A DNA stretch of 9,434 bases from the NCBI GenBank assembly GCA_028698975.1, contig JAQVVK010000077.1:1-9434 (forward strand). The letters are read 5' to 3'. This DNA comes from Victivallaceae bacterium (lineage in GTDB: Bacteria; Verrucomicrobiota; Lentisphaeria; Victivallales; Victivallaceae). The position numbers were made by a program, and so were the translations under genes. Positions within the stretch are counted from its first letter, which is position 1. Each line of letters opens with the position of its first letter. Below the pieces are notes generated by a model. It saw only the letters and a list, made by a program, of their open reading frames with translations. It was not told the origin of the DNA and made no database searches. This document shows positions 1 through 6,131 of this stretch, piece by piece.

Positions 1-2141
1 ACCGGCAGCACCGAGGCCGCCGGAGCCGCCGGAGCCGCCGTGGCTTTCTTTACCACCGCCTTGCTGATCTTGCCGAAGTCGTAGACCTTGCGGTCTTTGA
101 ACTCCTGCGACTTGCCGTCGTTCCAGTTTTGCACCGGGCGATAGTAGCCGGTGATACGGCTGTAAACTTCGGTTTTGCCGCCGCATTCCGGGCAGGTGAA
201 TTTCTCACCGGCGATATAGCCGTGCTTCTGGCAGATCGAATAGGTCGGCGACAGCGTATAATACGGCAGTTTGTAGTTGTCGGCTATCTTGCGGATCAGC
301 GTGGCCGCGCTCTTCCAGTCGGGCAGTTTTTCGCCGAGGAAAGCGTGGAACACCGTGCCGGAAGTGTAGAGCGTCTGAAGTTTGTCCTGAATATCCAGCG
401 CGCTGAACACATCGTCGGTATAGCCGACCGGCAGATGCGAACTGTTGGTATAGTAGGGCGCATCGTTTTCGGTTTTCGCCGCCGTGATGATGTCGGGGAA
501 CCGCTTCTTGTCGTGCTTGGCCAGACGATAGGCGGTCGACTCGGCCGGGGTGGCTTCCAGGTTGTAGAGGTCGCCGTATTCCTCCTGATAGTCGGAAAGA
601 CGTTCACGCATGTGGTTGAGCACTTCGGTGGTGAATTTCTGCGCTTCCTCGTGGGTGAGATCTTCACGCACCCATTCGGCGTTGAGGCAGGCTTCGTTCA
701 TGCCGAGCAACCCGATGGTGGAGAAGTGGTTGTCGAACTTGCCGAGATAACGGCGGGTGTATGGATAAAGCCCCTCGTCCAGCAGCCGGGTGATTACCGT
801 GCGTTTGATCTTGAGCGAACGCGCCGCCACGTCCATCATGTGGTCAAGCCGCTTGTAGAATTCGTCCTGATTTTCGGACAGATAGGCGATCCTCGGCATA
901 TTGATGGTGACTACGCCGATCGAACCGGTGCTTTCGCCGCTGCCGAAGAAGCCGCCCGATTTCTTGCGCAGTTCGCGCAGGTCGAGCCGCAGACGGCAGC
1001 ACATGCTTCTTACATCGCTCGGCTCCATGTCGCTGTTGACGTAGTTGGAGAAATAAGGCGTGCCGTATTTGGACGTCATTTCAAAGAGCAGCCGGTTGTT
1101 TTCGGTGTCGCTCCAGTCGAAGTCGCGGGTGATGGAGTAGGTCGGGATCGGGTACTGGAAACCGCGGCCGTTGGCGTCGCCGTCGATCATGGTCTCGATG
1201 AAAGCCCGGTTCACCATATCCATTTCGGCCTTGCAGTCTTTGTATTTGAACGGCATCTCTTTGCCGCCGACGATGGCGTTGAGTTCGGCCAGGTCGTTGG
1301 GCACCACCCAGTCGAGGGTGATGTTGGAGAAGGGAGCCTGCGTGCCCCAGCGCGACGGAGTATTGACACCGAAGATAAACGATTCAATACATTTTTTGAC
1401 CTGCGAATAGGTGAGCTTGTCGGCCTTTACAAACGGAGCCAGATAAGTGTCAAACGAGCTGAACGCCTGTGCGCCGGCCCATTCGTTTTGCATGATGCCG
1501 AGGAAGTTGACCATCTGGTTGCACAGCGTCGCCAAGTGCGAAGCCGGGGCGCTGGTGATCTTGCCGGGGATACCGCCCAATCCCTCTTGGATCAGCTGGC
1601 GGAGCGACCACCCGGCGCAGTAGCCGGTGAGCATCGAAAGGTCGTGCAAGTGCATATCGCCGTTGCGGTGGGCGTTGGCGATCTCGTCATCATAAATCTC
1701 GGAAAGCCAGTAGTTGGCGGTAATCGCTCCGGAGTTGGAGAGGATCAGCCCGCCGACCGAATACGTCACCGTGGAATTTTCTTTGACGCGCCAGTCGTTG
1801 ATCTTCACATAGTCGTCGATGGTCTTCTTGAAGTCGATGATGGTCGATTCGGCGTTGCGCAATTTCTCATGCTGGCGGCGATAGAGGATGTAGGCCTTGG
1901 CGACTTCGGCATAGCCGCCCTTGACCAGCACCGCCTCGACGCTGTCCTGAATATCCTCAACCGAAATCAGGCCTTCCTTGATCTTCGGCTCGAAATCGGC
2001 GGTCACTTGCAGCGCAAGAAAGTTTATGACGGTCGGGTGGAAGTTCTTTTCCTGTGCTTCAAACGCCATTTGAATGGCGTCGCAGATTTTTTTCAGGTCA
2101 AAGTCGACCGCTCTGCCGTTACGTTTTTGGACTTGATACAT
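1..2141 (-). CDS. nrdD: Anaerobic (class III) ribonucleoside-triphosphate reductase, 3' end outside window
   Basis: Reduces ribonucleoside triphosphates to deoxyribonucleotides with a glycyl radical, in the cytoplasm, under anaerobic conditions. 713 residues are visible without a stop. Residues about 3-92 form an ATP-cone regulatory domain (MYQVQKRNGRAVDFD at the start). The glycyl-radical reductase domain follows, with Cys175 in LTGYCAGW, a Cys381-Cys382 pair in SMCCRLRLD, and Gly665 in SRITGYYRPVQNW as the radical site. A zinc site is visible as Cys637-x2-His640 and Cys650-x2-Cys653. The ATG at 2141 has a good Shine-Dalgarno (AAGGAG, about 9 bases upstream). The radical Gly is normally some 20-30 residues from the C-terminus. 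Here at least 48 residues follow, ending in an Ala/Pro-rich tail. The gene lies 48 bases downstream of a broken nrdG, its usual activase partner. Family assignment is certain; the C-terminus is not seen. Confidence 0.97.
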   Translation of the reverse strand, partial: MYQVQKRNGRAVDFDLKKICDAIQMAFEAQEKNFHPTVINFLALQVTADFEPKIKEGLISVEDIQDSVEAVLVKGGYAEVAKAYILYRRQHEKLRNAESTIIDFKKTIDDYVKINDWRVKENSTVTYSVGGLILSNSGAITANYWLSEIYDDEIANAHRNGDMHLHDLSMLTGYCAGWSLRQLIQEGLGGIPGKITSAPASHLATLCNQMVNFLGIMQNEWAGAQAFSSFDTYLAPFVKADKLTYSQVKKCIESFIFGVNTPSRWGTQAPFSNITLDWVVPNDLAELNAIVGGKEMPFKYKDCKAEMDMVNRAFIETMIDGDANGRGFQYPIPTYSITRDFDWSDTENNRLLFEMTSKYGTPYFSNYVNSDMEPSDVRSMCCRLRLDLRELRKKSGGFFGSGESTGSIGVVTINMPRIAYLSENQDEFYKRLDHMMDVAARSLKIKRTVITRLLDEGLYPYTRRYLGKFDNHFSTIGLLGMNEACLNAEWVREDLTHEEAQKFTTEVLNHMRERLSDYQEEYGDLYNLEATPAESTAYRLAKHDKKRFPDIITAAKTENDAPYYTNSSHLPVGYTDDVFSALDIQDKLQTLYTSGTVFHAFLGEKLPDWKSAATLIRKIADNYKLPYYTLSPTYSICQKHGYIAGEKFTCPECGGKTEVYSRITGYYRPVQNWNDGKSQEFKDRKVYDFGKISKAVVKKATAAPAAPAASVLP
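16..40. repeat. Tandem 9-bp repeat in the nrdD tail
   Basis: The unit gccgccgga occurs twice in tandem (16-24, 25-33) followed by a partial third copy (34-40). The unit length is a multiple of three, so copy-number change would keep frame. On the minus strand it encodes an Ala-Ala-Pro run in the C-terminal tail of NrdD, beyond the glycyl-radical motif. It is probably a low-complexity linker. Confidence 0.7.
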
Positions 2142-2189
2142 GCTGTTTTCTCCTTGTCTTGAAAATGATTAAAGTGTGTGTTTCTTATT

Positions 2190-2462
2190 TCAGATGCCGC
2201 GTAGTTGTGCCGCGGGAATAATTTTTTGAACCCGGGCCAGACACTCTCGCATTTCGGCGTCGGGCATGGCCCCCAGACCGACGCCGATAAGGTCGCCGGA
2301 GTCGACAAACTTCTGCAAAAAATAGTGCTTCGTCCCCCGGAGGGTGCGAGCGATTTCCTCAAGATCCTCCGGCGTGTGAAATCCGCTCACCACGGTGGTG
2401 CGAAATTCGCAGTACTCGACCCGTTCGCTTTTGATGTAGGCGATGCTTGTCGCGACCGGCGC
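2190..2462 (-). pseudogene. nrdG: 5'-truncated anaerobic RNR activating protein (C-terminal ~90 residues)
   Basis: NrdG is a radical-SAM enzyme that installs the glycyl radical on NrdD. This open frame holds only its C-terminal part: SIAYIKSERVEYCEFRTTVV, then a segment with GFHTPEDLEEIARTLRGTK, HYFLQKFVDSGDL, and a TGA stop. The EFRTTVV and YFLQ-F patterns are typical of the PflA-like type of NrdG (about 200-235 residues). The N-terminal half with CxxxCxxC and the SAM-binding segments is missing. The frame is closed upstream by a TAA at 2463-2465, and the DNA there belongs to the beta-helix gene in a different frame. The only nearby start is a GTG pair at 2393-2388 without a Shine-Dalgarno, so no working activase can be made here. 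It lies 48 bases before nrdD, as expected of an nrdG-nrdD pair. The fragment's identity is well supported. Whether the break is biological or an assembly join is open. Confidence 0.85.
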
Positions 2463-3534
2463 TTACCGCGGTGTTGCCCGTCATGGAGCCGCCGGAAAAA
2501 TTGACCGTGGCAGCGTTGTTGTAGATGACACCGCCGTAGCCACGCGCATTGTTGCTGGTAAATACGTTATTGTTCAACGTCATAATCGCGGTATTAAGCG
2601 ATGGAGAAATCGCGCCGCCGTGGTGCGCTGCATTGCCGGAGAAAGTCGCTTCACTGACCGTCATGCTGCCGGTGTTGTAGATCGCGCCGCCGTAACCGAC
2701 ACCAGTCACCTGGTTGGATGTAAAAACGCCGCCCTTGATACTGACCTCGGTGGTGCCGGCATTGCGAACCGCGCCGCCGAAGCTGGTGGCAAGGTTGCCG
2801 GTAAAATTGACATCGGTCAGGGTCATGTTGGCATTGATGGTGTAGATACCGGCACCTTCAACCGAAGCGTTGCCGTTGATCGCGCCGCCGGAAATATTAA
2901 GGGTACTGCCGTCTTTGTTGAAAATCGCGCCGCCGTTGGTAGTACTTTTGTTTCCGCTGAATACAGTGTCATTAATATTGGCGACACCGATACTGTTATA
3001 CAACGCGCCGCCGTATGCGCCTTTGGCGAGGTTGTCATAAAATCCGCCGCCGGAAATGTAGGCGACGCCGTTCGCGTTGTTCAGCATCGCGCCGCCGTTG
3101 TAATTGGCGGTGTTGCCGGAGAGAGTGACCCCGTTAAGATGCATCGTATATTGATTGGCCAGCGCGCCGCCGTTAAGCCCGCCGGAGTTGCCGCTAAAAA
3201 TGGTGTCGTTGGCGGTAAGATCACCCGCGTTGAGCACGGCCCCGCCGATCTGAGTACCCGAATTGTTGATGATTTGAGCACCGCTGACAATGGCGTTACC
3301 GCCGTTGATGACCTTGAACGCGCCGAAATCTCCGCCGTTGCCGCCGGAGAATACCGCGCCTTCGTAGGCGTTAAGCGTGCCGGCCGAGGAAACCGTGATC
3401 TTGGTGGCCACGCCATCCGAATTGACGTTGATAATATTCTGGGCTTCCGCGCCGCCGACTTTCAAACTGTTTACACTGTCTGCTCCGCCAACTTGGGTAT
3501 CGTCTAAAAACCAAGTTACCTTCTCGTCCGCCAT
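2359..3534 (-). CDS. Pmp-like beta-helix repeat surface protein, 3' end lost and replaced by out-of-frame nrdG
   Basis: 391 residues. About ten turns carry the paired motifs GGA(I/V/L/M)xN and FxxN (for example IGGAVLN, YGGALYN, NGGAIFN, FGGAVRN, YGGAIYN with FSGN, FTGN, FTSN), spaced about 25 residues from residue 97 to 355. This is the chlamydial polymorphic-membrane-protein type of right-handed beta-helix, found in adhesins and autotransporter passengers. Residues 1-90 are Asn/Gly/Val-rich and AIDA-like. There is no signal peptide: the start is MADEKVTWFLDDTQ. After Gly360 the pattern stops. The last 31 residues are basic, non-repetitive and lie over nrdG read in another frame. No membrane anchor, autotransporter barrel or sorting tail remains, so the gene is truncated. 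The ATG at 3534 is supported by AGGAG 7 bases upstream. Function as an adhesin is inferred from the fold only. Confidence 0.85.
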   Translation of the reverse strand: MADEKVTWFLDDTQVGGADSVNSLKVGGAEAQNIINVNSDGVATKITVSSAGTLNAYEGAVFSGGNGGDFGAFKVINGGNAIVSGAQIINNSGTQIGGAVLNAGDLTANDTIFSGNSGGLNGGALANQYTMHLNGVTLSGNTANYNGGAMLNNANGVAYISGGGFYDNLAKGAYGGALYNSIGVANINDTVFSGNKSTTNGGAIFNKDGSTLNISGGAINGNASVEGAGIYTINANMTLTDVNFTGNLATSFGGAVRNAGTTEVSIKGGVFTSNQVTGVGYGGAIYNTGSMTVSEATFSGNAAHHGGAISPSLNTAIMTLNNNVFTSNNARGYGGVIYNNAATVNFSGGSMTGNTAVSAGRDKHRLHQKRTGRVLRISHHRGERISHAGGS

Positions 3535-3554
3535 GATGCATCTCCTATTGTGGG

Positions 3555-3590
3555 TTATGTAGAAAAAAATTCAAAATTATGTAAAAAAAA
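3555..3590. repeat. Direct repeat ttatgta + A-tract in the beta-helix leader
   Basis: Two near-identical copies of about 14 bases (ttatgtagaaaaaaa at 3555-3569 and ttatgtaaaaaaaa at 3577-3590) are spaced 22 bases apart, about two helical turns. They sit between the leader hairpin and the Shine-Dalgarno of the beta-helix gene. They could be binding sites for a regulator or simply a local duplication. The second copy's A-tract is also the U-tract of the hairpin on the minus strand. Confidence 0.5.
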
Positions 3591-3630
3591 TGGGTCAATA
3601 AAACATCGGCCGGACCGCGTTTTGCCCATT
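3583..3630 (-). terminator. Terminator-like hairpin in the 5' leader of the beta-helix gene (possible attenuator)
   Basis: On the minus strand AATGGG (3630-3625) pairs with CCCATT (3594-3589), AAAAC (3623-3619 read as plus-strand gtttt) pairs with GTTTT (3604-3600), and CGG pairs with CCG around a 5-base loop. That gives about 14 bp in three short helices with internal loops, followed at once by a run of eight U (3590-3583). It lies between the promoter at 3724-3696 and the start codon at 3534. It would therefore end most transcripts early unless read through or remodelled. I recognise no known riboswitch in the preceding 60 nt and found no convincing antiterminator by eye. Confidence 0.5.
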
Positions 3631-3695
3631 CAATTTTTGCTTAACTTCCTCGATCTTGTTTAGATTTACAAAAACTTGTATTCTACACAACTTTT

Positions 3696-3724
3696 ATTAT
3701 ACCACAAAATAAAACAAACGGCAA
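3696..3724 (-). promoter_or_regulatory. Sigma-70-type promoter for the beta-helix gene
   Basis: Read on the minus strand: -35 TTGCCG (3724-3719, 4 of 6 consensus), a 17-base spacer, then a perfect -10 TATAAT (3701-3696) preceded by TGG, an extended -10. Transcription should start near 3689, giving a leader of about 155 nt. The element lies just past the terminator of the upstream symporter operon, as expected for a new transcription unit. Confidence 0.8.
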
Positions 3725-3729
3725 TGGAT

Positions 3730-3777
3730 AAAAACGCTCTGCCAATGACTAATAAAGCCTTATTGTCATTCAGGCGT
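3730..3777 (-). terminator. Rho-independent terminator of the glycosidase-symporter operon
   Basis: A long stem-loop on the minus strand: ACGC, CTG, AATGAC and AATAA pair in turn with TTATT, GTCATT, CAG and GCGT around a GGCT loop. This is 18 bp with three small bulges (3777-3734), followed by U5 (3734-3730). It begins 31 bases past the symporter stop codon. On the plus strand there is no T-tract after the stem, so it acts in one direction. Confidence 0.78.
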
Positions 3778-3807
3778 AACGATTGAACTCAACCACCTCG
3801 ACCCGGC

Positions 3808-6120
3808 TTATTTTTTGCCGGATACTTCGCCCTCGACCTGACTGACGTGAGCGAGGTCGGCCAGTGATATTTCGCCCTCGACAAAGCCGTTGTCGAGCGG
3901 GTTGGCGATCCGCTTTTTGAGGTCGCGAAACAGTGCAATGGTGTCACACACGCCGCCCCAGATAAACCAAACCGTCGAAATCGCGCCGACCGCAAGCGAG
4001 GTAAGTATCATCGTGATGAAGAAATACATGCCCCAGCTGTCTTTTGACCACGGCGAAATCATATTCCAGACCAGCACCACGACAAATCCGAGAAAGAAAC
4101 GGTAGAAAAACGAGAAGATGAAAACACTCCATGCGATTATCTTGTCTCCGCAAGTGTATTCGTCATCGATGCCGATCAGCTTGCTGTAAAGATTGGAGCA
4201 GCTCCAGGCCGAGTGGCGGACTTCGGGTTCTTCCGAATAAATGCCGCGATGCAGCAGCCGGTCGAGGTTGTAGCTGCGCCGCCGCAGCAGGAGAGAACCG
4301 GCCACATACGCCGCCGACCCCAGAAACATGGCAAGAAAATATATTTCAAATGAGTTGATCGGAAACTTGATCGCGTCCATGTGCCAGTCAATATACGGCG
4401 CAAACGGCGCGGAAATAAGCCGCAGCAGCCGGTCAACCTGGTCAACCATGCCGAGGTCGGCCACCAAGGGATAGACCAGCGACGCCCAGGTGCGCTGCAA
4501 AAACATCCCGACAATGGCGGTGCCGGAGCCAAATACCAGAGCGCACCATGCGCCGGTTGTCGTACCGAATTTAGTGTACAGCCCGCCGATCATGATCGGC
4601 CCGGCCGCGCCCAGCCAGATCGAGCACATCACCGTCACAAACATGTTGATATAATCAAGTTGCACAAAAAACAGCGACACCGCAAAAAAGAAAGCCGCGA
4701 CAAATACCGATCCCAGCTTGAGCAGCAGCAGGTGTTGTTTGACCGTCAACGGCGTCTTGCGTAACGGCATAACAATGTCCTGTATAAGAGTGCTCGACGC
4801 ATTGAATATGCGGCTGTCGTCGGTGGAGATCATCAGCATGACCATGAGCAATGTAAGCAATGCGATCAGGATTTCCGGGCACAGCTTGCGAAGCATCGAC
4901 GGCATCATCATCTGATAATAGAGCGAGCGAAACTCCTGAAATCCGGCATTGGTAACTTCCTGAGAGGTGGTTTCGCTCTGCATCGCCTGATATGCTTTAT
5001 CCAAAAGACGGGTGTCCGGGTTCTGCTGCCGCGAATACGGCTCGTCCACACCGATCCGGTGCGACGGGACTTCAAGCGACGCCATGGCGGCGTCGAGCCG
5101 GCCGCGCACATCGGGTTCGACGACGACTTCCGCCGCGACCCGGTCGGCCAAGGCGAGCCGCACTTCGTGGGCGGTGGGCGCAAACCGGTCGCCCAGCATG
5201 AAGGTTATGACAAAAATGCCGAAAAGGATCAATGCCGATGACGAAAAACCGTTGCGCCACGCGCCGAGAATGCCCGCCATTTTTTGTTCATGCGGGTTGC
5301 GCGCCGAATTGGTGGTGTCGTTGCCGATCCAGGCGGCCCGGTTGAGAATAGTGCCGGTCAAGGTGACGATCAAGGCAAATACATTGAAGTCGCGCAGCTT
5401 GGAAACATCCATCGGATTGATGAAACTTTCTCCGGCAGCCCGGTCGAGCATCACCGGCACGGTGTCGGAAAACCACGAAATATTGACCAATACAAAGATG
5501 GTGAACACCAAAAAGATCGGGTACGACATCAACCCCTGCAGCGAATCGGTGATAAGCAGCGAAACCCGGCCGGCCGGGAAGATGATGAGCAGCGCGATCA
5601 GCAGCAGCCCGGCCACCAGCAGTCCGTAAACCGGCAGACTCATGCCGAAGAGATCGACCCGGTGCGGCAAGCCGAGAAAATAGATAAAAAAACGCACGGC
5701 GATAGCCGGCCCGATCGCGTTGGTCAGCATTTCGGTAAAGGCGCGCAGGGCGGATGCCACAATACGAAACGAGCGGCTGTAACGCTGTTCAAAAAACTGC
5801 CCGATCGAGAGACACCTCGTCTGCCGGAAGCGATAGACGCAGTAGCCGGTAAGCGACAGAAATGTGCCGACCTGCAACGACAGCGCGGTTTCCCAGAAAC
5901 TCATGGCGATGCCGCACTGGTAGTTTTGCTCGCAAAAAGCGACAAAGGTGATGACCGACAGCCCGGAAGTGAGGTCGCCGACGCTTATGACGTAACGCCC
6001 GGCCACCCGGCCGCAGGCGAGATAGTCGGCAACGTCACGCACATAACGCCGCGAGTAAAAAGCCACTCCGATAAGTATCGCCAGCAGCACGCCGATAGAG
6101 CAATAATAATACCACTGCAT
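3808..6120 (-). CDS. Large sodium:solute symporter (SSS family)
   Basis: A 770-residue inner-membrane transporter of the LeuT-fold SSS family (PutP/SglT type), coupling Na+ entry to uptake of a small solute, here probably a sugar or sugar derivative. Membrane segments are seen near residues 5-22, 44-62, 69-95, 120-148, 162-181, 186-213, 244-262, 291-309, 412-432, 466-487, 491-512, 522-541, 591-611, 662-685 and 697-722. VISVGDLTSGLSVITFVAF fits the broken first core helix. ISTDDSRIFNASS (431-443) fits the Ser/Thr-bearing Na2-site helix. Two features enlarge it beyond the usual ~500 residues: a soluble segment of about 100 residues (310-410) before that helix, and a C-terminal extension from 612 with two more membrane helices and an acidic tail. 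It starts 11 bases after the glycosidase stop, with a weak AGAGA Shine-Dalgarno, so it is probably co-transcribed. The family is firm; the substrate is inferred from the neighbour. Confidence 0.93.
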   Translation of the reverse strand: MQWYYYCSIGVLLAILIGVAFYSRRYVRDVADYLACGRVAGRYVISVGDLTSGLSVITFVAFCEQNYQCGIAMSFWETALSLQVGTFLSLTGYCVYRFRQTRCLSIGQFFEQRYSRSFRIVASALRAFTEMLTNAIGPAIAVRFFIYFLGLPHRVDLFGMSLPVYGLLVAGLLLIALLIIFPAGRVSLLITDSLQGLMSYPIFLVFTIFVLVNISWFSDTVPVMLDRAAGESFINPMDVSKLRDFNVFALIVTLTGTILNRAAWIGNDTTNSARNPHEQKMAGILGAWRNGFSSSALILFGIFVITFMLGDRFAPTAHEVRLALADRVAAEVVVEPDVRGRLDAAMASLEVPSHRIGVDEPYSRQQNPDTRLLDKAYQAMQSETTSQEVTNAGFQEFRSLYYQMMMPSMLRKLCPEILIALLTLLMVMLMISTDDSRIFNASSTLIQDIVMPLRKTPLTVKQHLLLLKLGSVFVAAFFFAVSLFFVQLDYINMFVTVMCSIWLGAAGPIMIGGLYTKFGTTTGAWCALVFGSGTAIVGMFLQRTWASLVYPLVADLGMVDQVDRLLRLISAPFAPYIDWHMDAIKFPINSFEIYFLAMFLGSAAYVAGSLLLRRRSYNLDRLLHRGIYSEEPEVRHSAWSCSNLYSKLIGIDDEYTCGDKIIAWSVFIFSFFYRFFLGFVVVLVWNMISPWSKDSWGMYFFITMILTSLAVGAISTVWFIWGGVCDTIALFRDLKKRIANPLDNGFVEGEISLADLAHVSQVEGEVSGKK

Positions 6121-6131
6121 TATGACTATCT

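Noticed and set aside
129..2162. 677-codon open frame on the plus strand
   Set aside because: It is antisense to nrdD, whose minus-strand frame carries all catalytic motifs. The plus frame has no recognisable domain and arises from GC-rich third positions.
2093..2362. 89-codon minus-strand frame over the nrdG/nrdD boundary
   Set aside because: It overlaps both the NrdG C-terminal frame and the NrdD start in the wrong frame and shows no family pattern.
2430..2480. Mobile-element insertion as the cause of the nrdG break
   Set aside because: I found no transposase, terminal inverted repeats or target-site duplication around the join, and the 5' part of nrdG does not reappear elsewhere in the window.
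2500..3500. CRISPR array or tandem DNA repeat in the region of regularly spaced gccgcc motifs
   Set aside because: The regular spacing comes from codons for the GGA motif of the beta-helix protein. The units diverge in sequence and keep the reading frame.
2443..3507. 354-codon open frame on the plus strand
   Set aside because: It mirrors the GGA/FxxN repeats of the minus-strand beta-helix gene. Its Ala/Val/Arg repeats are the reverse complement of Gly/Ala/Asn codons.
3583..3690. Known riboswitch in the beta-helix leader
   Set aside because: The leader contains GGGCAAAACGC, loosely like part of a c-di-GMP-I aptamer, but the rest of that consensus is absent.
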